64,000 nucleotides of DNA, from positions 1-64,000 of the forward strand of contig NZ_CP100402.1 of the NCBI RefSeq assembly GCF_024218795.1, written 5' to 3'. Every line of letters begins with the position of its first letter. Positions within the stretch are counted from its first letter, which is position 1. The stretch comes from Halorussus aquaticus. Lineage in GTDB: Archaea; Halobacteriota; Halobacteria; Halobacteriales; Haladaptataceae. The position numbers were made by a program, and so were the translations under genes. Below the pieces are notes generated by a model. The model had not been told where the DNA came from. It saw only the letters and a list, made by a program, of their open reading frames with translations, and ran no database searches. Positions 39,287 through 48,399 of this stretch are shown in pieces.

Positions 39287-39723
39287 CCGACGCGTACGTC
39301 TTCGACACCGAAGCCCTCATCGCATTTCTCTATGACGAACCCGGCCACGAGATCGTCGCTGACCTGCTGGCCGACGTCTTCGAGACCGCCGCCGAGGGCT
39401 ATCTCGCCGAGGCGAACGCCAGTGAAGTATTCTATCTCGTCGCCCGTTTCGAGGGAACTGACGACGATACGCCGACTGACGCATCGCTCCTTGCGGCCGA
39501 CCGAGACCTCCGTGCCCTCGAGCGTCGTGGCCTAGGCATCGAGCGGGCGGACTGGCGGCTCGCTGGCGAACTGAAGGCCGATGGTCATATCTCGCTCGCC
39601 GACGCTCACGCGGTTGCGCTGGCCCACGAACGGGATGCAACGCTCGTCGCTGGAGCAGACGATGATTTCGAGGACCTTCCAATAGATATCGAACTACTCC
39701 GCTTCCGAGATCAGGGTGTTTGA
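39283..39723 (+). CDS. PIN-domain toxin (VapC-like ribonuclease)
   Basis: 146 residues with a complete PIN domain: AYVFDTEALIAFL (D8), an acidic residue in YLAEANASEVFYLV, ISLADAHAVALAHE, and TLVAGADDDFED. These acidic residues hold the catalytic metals. PIN toxins cut RNA and are blocked by their cognate AbrB or other antitoxins. The start overlaps the antitoxin reading frame (ATGA), the standard toxin-antitoxin layout. The toxin is intact although the antitoxin is frameshifted. Confidence 0.88.
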   Translation: MTDAYVFDTEALIAFLYDEPGHEIVADLLADVFETAAEGYLAEANASEVFYLVARFEGTDDDTPTDASLLAADRDLRALERRGLGIERADWRLAGELKADGHISLADAHAVALAHERDATLVAGADDDFEDLPIDIELLRFRDQGV

Positions 39724-40046
39724 GAATCGATTCCCTCGTTCCAAACTCAGAGACAGAGATTTTACGTCGTCCTCAACAATCCGTCTGTATGCCCTTACTG
39801 CAATTCTCCCCTTCTCCGTCTTTTTAGATAGCTCCGCTGTAACTACGCAGTCTTCTCACATCATCACGCTCTCGCTCAACTCGATAATCTCCTGCCGCAA
39901 CTGTCTCGGCTATGGTCCAAGGTCAACGGAGACCGTCACGTTGAGACCGTCAGTATATGCGAGGCGACCGCGTCCAGCCAATCGAAGACTCCTCGGACGC
40001 TATCGACGTCGACGACTACAACTCAGAAGGAAAGCGGATTCACCTC
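39724..40046 (+). other. Intergenic stretch without a recognised gene
   Basis: Between the PIN gene and the second CRISPR remnant. Around 39,955-40,030 the sequence has a short coding-like stretch (ARRPRPANRRLLGR frame and its neighbours), but no frame gives a plausible protein. No repeat or RNA is seen. Confidence 0.4.
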
Positions 40047-40139
40047 GTTCCAGACGCACCCGAGTAGGGTTGAAGCGGTCTGCGACCTTCTCGGAGCGGA
40101 CGTACCCGCACCGTTCCAGACGCACCGAGTAGATTTGGG
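40047..40139 (+). CRISPR. Second two-repeat CRISPR remnant with the divergent repeat
   Basis: A full repeat at 40047-40076 (GTTCCAGACGCACCC plus GAGTAGGGTTGAAGC) is followed by a 36-base spacer and a broken repeat at 40113 (GTTCCAGACGCACCGAGTAG, then ATTTGGG). The centre matches the remnant at 35956, not the main arrays. There is no leader. Confidence 0.65.
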
Positions 40140-40228
40140 TAATTCGGTGAAGGTGGTCACCAACTGCTGTCAAATTCCATATTTCATGCATTAATAGTAT
40201 TACAGTAGGTGAGTATACTCCGCCTGCA

Positions 40229-40366
40229 ATGCAATCGAAACTAGCCACCCTCGGACGGAACCACCCAAAGGTAACCAGTACAGTATTCACAGCGTTCCTT
40301 CTGGCAGGGCAATTCCTGCTGGCCACCGACATCAGCCCACTAGGAGAGGCACACCCCGGCCCCTAA
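40229..40366 (+). CDS. 45-residue single-pass membrane peptide, CHAT module A
   Basis: ATG 40229 reads 45 codons to TAA. A basic N-terminus (SKLATLGRNHPK) precedes one hydrophobic segment (STVFTAFLLAGQFLLA) and a short tail ending EAHPGP. It is convergent with the CHAT protease gene and shares the four bases CTAA of the two stop codons (40363-40366). Module B has a 44-residue peptide in the identical position and with the same plan (NPR, GVLFTICLLL, THGGP). Conservation of order, overlap and pattern makes a real gene likely. A role as membrane target, sensor or substrate of the protease is inference. Confidence 0.7.
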   Translation: MQSKLATLGRNHPKVTSTVFTAFLLAGQFLLATDISPLGEAHPGP

Positions 40367-42429
40367 ATCAAATCAGACGCTGAAATTTCGTCGCTCCAAT
40401 ATCGTTCTCCGTTGCAATCGACCGCCGCCAGATTTCCATCCAAGATTTCGTCCAGTGTAGATTCTGAGAGATCAAAGGTATCCAGTTCGCCACTTGCGAC
40501 GTAGTGCGTTTCTGGGTCAATGCGTGATTTGTAGGCTGATCCGAGTCCGTGGCTTGGTGTTGCGAACGCGTTTACTTCCGTTTTGAATACGTCGTTGTCG
40601 ATGTTTGTGATGCGCAAATGGAGTGGGGTGCCACCTTCGCAGTGGCAGAGTGAGAGGGTGGCGTTGCCGATGGTGAGCCAGTTGGTGCCGGAGAGGAGGT
40701 GGGTTTGGAGGACGGTGGTGCTGGTGTGGAGGGTGTGGCCTGCGGCGAGGAGGCGGGCGAGTTGGGTGCCTGCGCGTGTGGCGACGGTGTCGGCGACGTC
40801 GGAGAGTGTGATGATTCCGCCGAGGCTTCCGGCCTCGACGAGGTGGAGGCCTTGCTCGTGGGAGTCGCACGCGTTCAAGAGGAATGCTTTCACCGAAACA
40901 TTCGAAAGCACCTCTGTGTCAAGGTGGCCGTCTGGACAAACAATACCGTCGTCGGTGACGTGGCCGATGTAGTGGAGGAAGTCCGCATCCTGGTCGAGCA
41001 ATGCTCGTAACTCTCCCGTTTCAACATCGGTGTGGACGGTGATGTCGAATTGGTGGCGTTCGTTCAACTGGTAGTACTCCGAGACAGCGCGCTCGGCCTG
41101 CATCGCGGGGTCGTTGCAGACGACGTAAATCTGGATCGGCGACGGGTCTGGGTCAACGTCGAGACTGCGGTGGAGCGACCCAGACGTGAGTTTGTTCACG
41201 CCAACCGGCACCCCATCTCCGACCCATGCCCGACCAACCGTGTCGAACGACACCGGCTCCGGCGTCACAAACCGACTCGACACCTCCTCTGACCCCGAAC
41301 CAGCGTTGGAGTCGGTGCGTTGGAAGCCCGTAATCACGTCCGGTGTCGGCGTCGCTGACCCCGACTGGTCAGGAGTCGTCCGGACAACGGCTAACTCGTT
41401 AGCGAGAAACGGCATCGCGTCGAGACTCGATATAGACGGATCGACATCGACAGTTAACGGCCACGCCGGAATCACATCCGCGACCGCGTCATACGGCACG
41501 TCGAGATACTGTTCAAGCCGCACTGCCAGCGGCAGCTCGTAGAGCCAGCCAACATCCACGTCCAACCGCTCCTCCAGTCGGTGGCGTTCATGCAACGCAA
41601 TCTGGTAGTAGCCCTCCGTCCGCACCACACAGTCCAATACGAACACCTGCCGGAGGACACGCCCAACCTTCCGTTCGTACCCTACACCTCCCTCTAAATC
41701 ATACGTGAACCCATTCTCCGTCACCAGTTGTGGGTGGGTGCCCGGCACGACCTCCGCGCCGAGATAATACGCCAGCGATACTGCCGGATACACGTACTCG
41801 TATTCGGCAGGGACCTCCACCCGAATCCCTGTCTCCGGCCGTTCGATGCCGTCCGGCACCGCAAACACGTCTCCCGTCTCAATCAATGGCGGGTGCCCAC
41901 GCAACGTCGGAAACGACCGCTCCGGCGATGTCGTCTTCAACGCCGACCCCAACAACGACACCGCCCGCATCACATCCTCCGGACGCTCTGGCGTCGTAAT
42001 CGTTCCCGCTGGCTGGTCATGCAACGACCGCACCCCTACCTGTACAGCAACCACCCCGTCAAACTGAACCACCACCCGCGAATCCTCTCGCGTAACCACC
42101 AGCGGACACCCAACCCGCAGATAGAGCTTTGTCGGCGCGCTATTGATTTCGAGCGTCCGCGCCCCCTCAACCCGAAGTCGTCCATCCGACGGGTCGAACG
42201 TCTCTGCCAACCCATCCTCGCCATGCAGGTAGATACTCGTCAACTCCGGCACCACCACCCGACTCGTCGACATTTCGACTGCATTCCCAACCGGAAACCG
42301 GAACACGTCCGGTGAGACTGACACCGGCTTCACTGGCGACGCCGTCCACAGATCAAACTGTGCGCTCTCAATCGGATCGACAACTCGAACGCCCGGCCTG
42401 TCGTCCAACGCCGTCATCGTCGGCTCCAT
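40363..42429 (-). CDS. CHAT-domain (caspase-like) protease, module A
   Basis: A CHAT peptidase of 688 residues from ATG 42429 (MEPTMTALDDRPG), which follows the upstream gene by two bases; an alternative start at 42447 would overlap it. The C-terminal third has the catalytic pair: His490 in DFLHYIGHVTDDG and Cys521 in AFLLNACDSHEQGLHLVEAG, as in caspase-clan CHAT proteases. The first 430 residues form a large module of unknown fold with SAPTKLYLRVGCP and a tyrosine-rich region. A related protein is encoded at 47296-50554. CHAT proteases in other systems act in cell death and CRISPR-linked defence; here the substrate is unknown. Confidence 0.85.
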   Translation of the reverse strand: MEPTMTALDDRPGVRVVDPIESAQFDLWTASPVKPVSVSPDVFRFPVGNAVEMSTSRVVVPELTSIYLHGEDGLAETFDPSDGRLRVEGARTLEINSAPTKLYLRVGCPLVVTREDSRVVVQFDGVVAVQVGVRSLHDQPAGTITTPERPEDVMRAVSLLGSALKTTSPERSFPTLRGHPPLIETGDVFAVPDGIERPETGIRVEVPAEYEYVYPAVSLAYYLGAEVVPGTHPQLVTENGFTYDLEGGVGYERKVGRVLRQVFVLDCVVRTEGYYQIALHERHRLEERLDVDVGWLYELPLAVRLEQYLDVPYDAVADVIPAWPLTVDVDPSISSLDAMPFLANELAVVRTTPDQSGSATPTPDVITGFQRTDSNAGSGSEEVSSRFVTPEPVSFDTVGRAWVGDGVPVGVNKLTSGSLHRSLDVDPDPSPIQIYVVCNDPAMQAERAVSEYYQLNERHQFDITVHTDVETGELRALLDQDADFLHYIGHVTDDGIVCPDGHLDTEVLSNVSVKAFLLNACDSHEQGLHLVEAGSLGGIITLSDVADTVATRAGTQLARLLAAGHTLHTSTTVLQTHLLSGTNWLTIGNATLSLCHCEGGTPLHLRITNIDNDVFKTEVNAFATPSHGLGSAYKSRIDPETHYVASGELDTFDLSESTLDEILDGNLAAVDCNGERYWSDEISASDLI

Positions 42430-42431
42430 AC

Positions 42432-43106
42432 CTACAACGACACCCACTTCGTCGTGATATCCTCATCGGGAAGATGCCACCGTTGCTCGACACACTCTTG
42501 CTGTGACCGCAACTCGATATGTGCATCAAACAGTCCGACATCAAGCAGTTCGCTAGCGCGCGTGCTGTCACCCCGAAACTGGCAGTACAACGTCCCATTC
42601 ACAAGACCGACGTACTTCGAGACCGCCTGCACAAACCGCCGCACACCACGCCCGTCCGCCCAGTCACAAAACTGGCCGAGCGACTGCACCCCAACCCGAA
42701 GATCGTTATCCCCTAACTCGAACTCGTCACTCAAGTCGGTAATCGCGTCGAGAACACCCTCCCGTAGCGTCGCGAGGTCGTCCGCACCACCAGCACGTCC
42801 TGCCGATGCAGTACTCCGCGCTTGCTCACCAGTTACCACGCGAACCGAGTCCATAGCTGGCGAGATACCTGCAGGCAGCAGTTGGTCGGGAGTTGAAAGC
42901 TGATACGGCGACACCACCACCTGCTTGCACGTCTGATTTCCGAGCGACAGCGACAACTGTTCGGCAAACCCCGCTGCGTCCACTGTTCCAGTGACAAGAA
43001 TACTGCACCCTGTCTGCTTCAATTCCTCAAGACGCTGTGCAAACACTCGCGCGGTTTCCTGACCACCCCCACGAAACAACTGACAGCTACCACGAGTAAA
43101 TTTCAT
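42432..43106 (-). CDS. Small RecA/DUF7504-like partner of the CHAT protease, module A
   Basis: 224 residues from ATG 43106. The N-terminal part FAQRLEELKQTGCSILVTGT and the alpha/beta pattern suggest a degenerate RecA-like or DUF7504-type fold without a Walker A motif; that family call is tentative. The C-terminus LFDAHIELRSQQ ... EQRWHLPDEDITTKWVSL matches the protein at 46458-47192 (LFDATVELQIADGQPEQRWH). It lies two bases before the CHAT gene on the same strand. A regulator or sensor of the protease is the simplest idea. Confidence 0.7.
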   Translation of the reverse strand: MKFTRGSCQLFRGGGQETARVFAQRLEELKQTGCSILVTGTVDAAGFAEQLSLSLGNQTCKQVVVSPYQLSTPDQLLPAGISPAMDSVRVVTGEQARSTASAGRAGGADDLATLREGVLDAITDLSDEFELGDNDLRVGVQSLGQFCDWADGRGVRRFVQAVSKYVGLVNGTLYCQFRGDSTRASELLDVGLFDAHIELRSQQECVEQRWHLPDEDITTKWVSL

Positions 43107-43534
43107 ATTACAGAATTCAAACTCTATAACTTAACCTTGCATATTCTATTTATCGAATACGCTCGAAGTACTCTCCAACTCGAGTGCGTTGAGACTGCTC
43201 ATTGACAGCTTCTCCCTCTATCAGCGATCCCAACACGTGGCCGACATCTTTTACTGGATTTGACTCTCACTGCCACTGTTCCAACCTGCACGAACGACAA
43301 CGGCCTTGTTGAAACCCTCAACCAGTAATAGATTTCAGCAGTGGTGCTGAATACACGTTGTCTATTCAGCACGCGTCAAGATCGAGCAGAGAACAGTAGC
43401 AATCGGTCGTGATCGAGACGGTATACTTCCTATTCGAATTATATTCAATCGCCGGGACTTCCTTCGGGGTGTAGTGGCTGGGGCGCCAGGTTTGCTGACC
43501 GGCAATTTGCCACTCCCAAAGAACGACCTGTTGG
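43107..43534 (-). other. Intergenic region between nuclease gene and CHAT module A
   Basis: AT-rich near 43,110-43,160, as expected for the promoter of module A. On the minus strand 43366-43535 reads GSNQQVVLWEWQIAGQQTW and more in a coding-like frame that enters the nuclease 3' end in another frame. It may be a gene remnant, but has no clear start. Confidence 0.35.
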
Positions 43535-44911
43535 TTACTCCCGTTTCGACAGGGGACCTGAGAACTCACCAGTCGGCGGTTTACCGAACACGTCCTCGTA
43601 CGATGCTTCAAAAACCGAGTTCATTAGTTTCAGCAGCTGTGAATTCTCACTACAAAACTCGTCGACCGCAGTAGTAACCTGGGCGAAATATGACGAAACC
43701 AGGTTCTCTGGATCGAGGTCATAGTTCTTAATGAAGAGCGCGGACGCCCTCCCGAGTTGAATCTCGTCGACGTCCAGTTTCTCTAGTTCCGCACGGATCT
43801 CATCCCCGTATTCTTCCGTACACTTCTCGGTGAACACGGCATTGAACGAACCGTCCCCTTCGAAGGTCTGCTTGTGGACTTTGCGTTGCGGTGGCAGCCG
43901 CAGCCGGAACGAGAGTTTCTGACTTCGAAGGTGCTCAGTCGTCGGTGGAATCCGGAAGTACAGTGCGATTGTACTGTCCCAGCCAAACGGGTCCTGATCC
44001 CAGTACTCCGGCATCAACCCCTGCCACTTCGAGCTGTCGTTCGACCGAATCTTCCACCTAGACCCCGCCATATCGAACTGGTCCCGGATTTTATCCGCCC
44101 ACCGAGCGGTGAGGTAGTTGCTGACGTCGTCAAAATCGTTCTCGAATTGCCTGTGCGCTTGTTCCACTTGGTGGATGACGTCGTCGTATTCGAAGTATAG
44201 TTTGAGACGTTCGGTGAGTTCGTCTTCTTCAGGTGGTGAGTCCATGTTCTCGGTCTCCTGTAACGATTGGATGAAATCAGTGAACTGGATGACACTCCGG
44301 TTCGGGTACTGGAACAGCGAGCCCTGGAGTCGGTGGTCGAACGTTTCTGCGATCGCCGCCCAATCAACCGCGTCAAATTCGTCGTCTTCAGGGGGTTCTG
44401 CCGCCGCTTTCTTCACGTAGACGTAGGTTGCCTCGTCGAGTTCGTCAACCGTGATTTCGGTAGTGTCGAACCACGTAAATTGCCAACTGTCTGCTGCGGC
44501 GTATGTTGGTGTCTGATTCTCGTTCTCGTCGGCGCCGACTTTCAACTCCAGAAATACCGCCCAGTCTGGGTGGTCGTCCAGGGCTTGCCCACTACAGATA
44601 ACGAGGTCGATACGGCTTTCCGAACTATCGTCTGCGATGTGAACCTCTTCCTCGAGTTCGACGTGTTGGGCGACGTTCAACTTGGGGGTACCAACAACCT
44701 CTAAGAACACTTCCAGGAGCGTGTACCCGAAGCCGTGGGGCTTGTGCGGATCTAAGAAGTACTTGAGCGTCTGTTGATACTTTTTCTCCCGTCGCCCGGA
44801 TAGAAATGAAAATACGCCATACGGCTGTTGGGTTCGGCGATCGAGCTCCAGATACCGGTCGATAAAGTTCTCTATCCGCTCCGTATCCAACTCCAGGATA
44901 TCCTCACCCAT
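43535..44911 (-). CDS. PD-(D/E)XK nuclease family protein
   Basis: 458 residues with a PD-(D/E)XK core near the N-terminus: D102 in SRIDLVICSG and E122/K124 in WAVFLELKVGADENENQTPT, with QTPTYAAAD following as often seen in this superfamily. The N-terminal YQQTLKYFLDPHKPHGFG is typical of the PDDEXK_4-like family found in defence islands. The C-terminal 250 residues are mostly helical and probably bind DNA or a partner. It lies upstream of CHAT module A on the same strand (428-base gap), so a functional link is possible but not shown. Confidence 0.8.
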   Translation of the reverse strand: MGEDILELDTERIENFIDRYLELDRRTQQPYGVFSFLSGRREKKYQQTLKYFLDPHKPHGFGYTLLEVFLEVVGTPKLNVAQHVELEEEVHIADDSSESRIDLVICSGQALDDHPDWAVFLELKVGADENENQTPTYAAADSWQFTWFDTTEITVDELDEATYVYVKKAAAEPPEDDEFDAVDWAAIAETFDHRLQGSLFQYPNRSVIQFTDFIQSLQETENMDSPPEEDELTERLKLYFEYDDVIHQVEQAHRQFENDFDDVSNYLTARWADKIRDQFDMAGSRWKIRSNDSSKWQGLMPEYWDQDPFGWDSTIALYFRIPPTTEHLRSQKLSFRLRLPPQRKVHKQTFEGDGSFNAVFTEKCTEEYGDEIRAELEKLDVDEIQLGRASALFIKNYDLDPENLVSSYFAQVTTAVDEFCSENSQLLKLMNSVFEASYEDVFGKPPTGEFSGPLSKRE

Positions 44912-45208
44912 GCTTAACCCTATCTCTCGTGATTTCCATTAAACTACTCCAGGATAAGAATCAGTGCTCAGATCGTTCCGTTTTAGTCGGATACTACGTT
45001 CATACCTTCAGACAAAGTTTGGATCAGTTCTCTTCAGCTGAAACACGCAGGAACTCCGTGCTGCATACAAGCACTGTCTTCAGCATCAGTAACCTCTCAA
45101 ATCCGGAGGGTTTCAACAGAGCCAGAAAATTCCCGAATAGAACTTGGGAGCTGGCCGTACCTATCAACAAACATTATTGCTAAGAGAATACATCTCGTAG
45201 TCATCGAA

Positions 45209-45415
45209 ATGGATCTCCTAACGCTTTTAGATTGGCGGGTTCAAGAGGTCGAGGAACTCTACCGCCTTATCGAACACTTCGAAGAACGGGGTCGGGAATT
45301 CGACTTCATCCTCTATGCAGGTGACGATCTTGGGAGATTCGTAGACGAGGAAACAAACCACTTCGACCAAGTTGCTGAAATGGCCGACAGTCGATCAACG
45401 GACCACGCAGGGTAA
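45209..45415 (+). pseudogene. Truncated metallophosphoesterase N-terminus
   Basis: 68 residues: LLTLLDWRVQEVEELYRLIE, then FDFILYAGDDLGRFVDEETN. This resembles the first 60 residues of haloarchaeal calcineurin-like phosphoesterases (beta-strand, helix, then the AGD metal motif). The catalytic remainder is missing; the frame ends in ADSRSTDHAG. It is best read as a fragment. Confidence 0.5.
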
Positions 45416-45427
45416 ACTAGAAAGAAA

Positions 45428-45763
45428 ATGACTTACAGATTGAACGGATACTTGAATGTCATGCGCGCTACAATAAAGAAACGCGTGTTCAGTGAGCCGG
45501 ACGGCCGTCCCGTGTCGCTCGTCTATTTTGGTCTAGCACTCGTCTTGCTGAGCCAGTACGTATATCTCGTATGGATTCTCACTAGCGAGGATTCAAGCTT
45601 TTTTCTACTCATAATGGGGGTCGGATTCACGCTGCAGGGCATCGCCGAATCACGGCCGGAGAGCCAGCGACAGACAGCCGGTGTACTTCGTCTCACGGCG
45701 ATACTTGTGTACCTGTGTAGCCTCATCGCTACCGTCTTCCTTCCCGGGTTCTTACTCGGATGA
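45428..45763 (+). CDS. Small membrane protein
   Basis: 111 residues from ATG 45428, or 100 from ATG 45461 (MRATIKKRVF). There are three membrane segments: VSLVYFGLALVLLSQYVYLV, SSFFLLIMGVGFTLQGIA and LRLTAILVYLCSLIATVFL, with a basic N-terminus. No family is recognised. Confidence 0.6.
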   Translation: MTYRLNGYLNVMRATIKKRVFSEPDGRPVSLVYFGLALVLLSQYVYLVWILTSEDSSFFLLIMGVGFTLQGIAESRPESQRQTAGVLRLTAILVYLCSLIATVFLPGFLLG

Positions 45764-45834
45764 CCGTCAGAATTGCCCTCGTAATAATTTTCTCTTCCCT
45801 GAATAGCACAACTGCGATAAAAGAATCCTCCTCG

Positions 45835-46060
45835 TGTACGTTCCCCGACCACAAACGCTGTTGGCGGTAGCCCTCCCAGCTCACCCCGTCCGTGTCTACC
45901 GCTGGACACCGCTGGAACTGATAGACGTACGAGTAAGCGTACGATGTCACCGCCACGAGGAGCCACCCACAGGGGTGGTCTACACGTCGTGACGGATCCA
46001 GTTCGGGGCCGACCGTGCTAGTTTAGGCTAGAGATACGTCCCTCTCGGGTCGTGTTTGGG
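45835..46060 (-). repeat. Left copy of a 220-bp direct repeat
   Basis: About 90 per cent identical by eye to 51195-51405, in the same orientation. Long identical runs lie around 45895-45945 and 45985-46005. On the minus strand it encodes YAYSYVYQFQRCPAVDT in both copies, so it could hold a small coding remnant. The two copies bracket CHAT module B. Confidence 0.75.
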
Positions 46061-46431
46061 TCCGACCACCCCGTTATCCGGACACCTCGTCTTCCGGGGC
46101 GCGGCGGCTCGGCAGGCAAGTAGGACTCGGGAAAGTCGATGTCGAGCGAGATGGCGTTCCCCACGAACAACTGCGTGAGTACGGTTTTGCCCTCGTCAGT
46201 GAGGTCGCACGTAAACCCGCGTGCGTCGTCCGGGTGGTCAGTCTTGGTAACGAGGCCTCGCTCGACTAGCTCATTGAGGCAGGGGGAGAATTGGCCGTCC
46301 TCGGTGTTAGTCTGGCCGAGCGCTTCTAATTCTCGATGCAGTTCCTCTCGCCTCGACCGACCGTGGTACTCTCCCAGGCCGTCGTTTAGTCCATCACCTC
46401 GCTTGCCGCTAATCTTAATCAAAACATTCAT
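46018..46431 (-). pseudogene. Truncated PadR-like regulator (copy 3)
   Basis: From residue 31 on, the product matches the regulator at 52420-52800 (RELEALGQTNTEDGQFSPCL, DHPDDARGFTCDLTDEGKTV), but its first helices are replaced by unrelated sequence. It ends with extra residues, because the region that carries another gene in the 51-53 kb copy is deleted between about 46,085 and 46,095. This locus is a shrunken copy of the 51.2-52.8 kb operon. Confidence 0.6.
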
Positions 46432-46457
46432 TTATACTGTCTAAATAGAGTGGGGTA

Positions 46458-47192
46458 ATGGTGTCTCAGGAAGCTGATACTGGACTTTCGGACACCAACC
46501 GGGAGACGTTCGTCAGAGAACTTCAGGAACTGAAGGAATACGGTTCGTCTCTCCTCGTCGTTGGCGACGTTCCCGACGCGGCGGCGGTGAAAGCCTGTCA
46601 CTGGATGCTCGGTGATGAGACGGTACAGGACCGGCGTCGGCTCTTCGTCTCGACGTCTCCGGACTTACCGGATATCAGTGAACGACTCTCCACCTCACCC
46701 GACCGATTACACCCTGAGACCACCAAACTCGTCACGTGGACAGCTAAATCACGGAGTGCCACCACGGCCTCGCCAGTTCGGCCTCCGCAACTACCGTACG
46801 AAGGGGTTGACCCGAGTCACGTCGAGAGTGACAAACTCGCAGAACTCGGCATCGCTATCTCCCGAGAGATTGAGGCGTTCGAGGAGATTGCTGGCGAGCT
46901 TTCCCCCTCGGAACTTCGTGTCTGCTTCGACTCTCTCACGGCACTGTCAGCGGAGTACGACCAGCAGAAAGTCCTTCAGTTTCTTCACATCCTGATTGGC
47001 CGCATTCAGAGCGTCCGGGGGATGGCGCACTTCCACTTCCCGGTCGAATACGACTCGAAGCACGTCAAGCAGTTCGCTCCCCTCTTCGACGCGACGGTCG
47101 AACTCCAAATCGCGGACGGTCAGCCAGAACAGCGGTGGCATCTTCGTGAAGCAGATATTACGTCTGGATGGCTTACTCCGCCCGGCTCGTAG
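46458..47192 (+). CDS. Small RecA/DUF7504-like partner of the CHAT protease, module B
   Basis: 244 residues from GTG 46458. Homologous to the module A partner: FVRELQELKEYGSSLLVVGD matches FAQRLEELKQTGCSILVTGT, and the C-terminus LFDATVELQIADGQPEQRWH then EADITSGWL matches as well. It lacks a Walker A motif. It lies 104 bases before the original start of the CHAT gene. It remains intact although its protease partner is interrupted. Confidence 0.7.
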   Translation: MVSQEADTGLSDTNRETFVRELQELKEYGSSLLVVGDVPDAAAVKACHWMLGDETVQDRRRLFVSTSPDLPDISERLSTSPDRLHPETTKLVTWTAKSRSATTASPVRPPQLPYEGVDPSHVESDKLAELGIAISREIEAFEEIAGELSPSELRVCFDSLTALSAEYDQQKVLQFLHILIGRIQSVRGMAHFHFPVEYDSKHVKQFAPLFDATVELQIADGQPEQRWHLREADITSGWLTPPGS

Positions 47193-47569
47193 GAAGACAA
47201 CTGCAATCCCCGCACTTGTCGTTCGTTTATGTTTGGAGGCTTTTGTTTAAGAACCCGATAGTTTTTTGCTACTACTCTGAGAGACGCCTACTGTAATGAA
47301 CAGTCTGGGTAGCGAACGAGTCGAGTCAACCAGCGAGGATTCGGTTGGTACACTCTCCTTTGCTCTGTTGAACGCAAGACAGCGACAGAATCAGTATTAT
47401 GACATTAGATTTTTCACGGGTAGCTACGCTCTCTCTGCGGATTCTAAGATCGGACGATTCAATTTTAGCGGCTTTACGCAGTGATCAAAACATCAGTTTC
47501 ACAGGATACCGCACGAAGGATGAGGTGGACGATGGCGATGCCTCTCCCGGATACGTCCGGAGAAAGGGA

Positions 47570-47599
47570 GCAGGCGGCGAGCCCTAACTCGCCGCCTGC
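47570..47599 (-). terminator. Perfect 12-bp hairpin at the transposase stop
   Basis: GCAGGCGGCGAG, loop CCCTAA, CTCGCCGCCTGC. The transposase stop codon lies in the loop. It may end transcription or limit read-through in either direction. Confidence 0.5.
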
Positions 47600-48399
47600 G
47601 TTAGGTTATGTACGATGCACTTGCGCGTGAGCTCCCGGAACTGGCCATGCCAGCTCCGGGAGCGGATCTCGTCGCCGTCGTCCTTCAGCATCGCAAACAC
47701 TGTCTCACTCATCGACCGCTGGTTGTAGACGTCGTCGTCAATTCTGGCGTTGTGAGCTTTCTTCAGTGCGTTTTGCTCACAGTGTTTGATCACTGGTCGC
47801 GTTGACGCGTCACGGCAGGCTTCACGGAGATCGCTCCACGAGTACATCTTGTCAGCCAGCAACTCCTGCAGGTCTTCGGCGTTGCGCCGAAAGACCTGCA
47901 GTCCGATATGGCCGTCATAGGCTTTCTTCGTCGTGAAATGAGCGTCCATGATGGCAAGTGAGTCCGTATCAACGAGCAGCGTCGTCTTCATCGCATTGAA
48001 CGAGTAACCGACTCGATTTCGGTAGTGTGAGCTGGCTTGATCTCGTTGGAAGCCACTGGCATCAATCGACGCAGTGCCCGAAAGCCCCGCCTGCTCCGCT
48101 GACTGGCGGAGCAGGCGGCGCAACTCTTTCATCGGAAATTCACCGTCCCAAACGCTGAACGACGAGTAATCAGGAGATTTCTCAAGGCCGAACACATTGA
48201 GGATTCCCGGCATCTCGTTCAGGTAATCTTCGAGCTTCCGGAGTGGTTTGTTGATTTCCTCTTTAAGCAGAAGCAGCGCGATTTTCGTGGAGTTAGCGTA
48301 CCCGTCCGCGCCGTCCGGCGCGGCGGGTACGTCTGGTTCTTCTACGTGGTTCGTGGCAAAGTCTCGAAACGTTTGTGCGAGGGTCTTGAGACGCCCCAT
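47584..48399 (-). CDS. ISH1-like transposase (IS5 family)
   Basis: 271 residues from ATG 48399. DDE-type transposase features: GTASIDASGFQRDQASSHYR (first Asp), KTTLLVDTDSLAIMDAHFTT (second Asp) and the C-terminal RSMSETVFAMLK (Glu). The length matches ISH1-type transposases and no frame break is seen, so the element may still be mobile. Confidence 0.9.
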   Translation of the reverse strand: MGRLKTLAQTFRDFATNHVEEPDVPAAPDGADGYANSTKIALLLLKEEINKPLRKLEDYLNEMPGILNVFGLEKSPDYSSFSVWDGEFPMKELRRLLRQSAEQAGLSGTASIDASGFQRDQASSHYRNRVGYSFNAMKTTLLVDTDSLAIMDAHFTTKKAYDGHIGLQVFRRNAEDLQELLADKMYSWSDLREACRDASTRPVIKHCEQNALKKAHNARIDDDVYNQRSMSETVFAMLKDDGDEIRSRSWHGQFRELTRKCIVHNLTQAAS

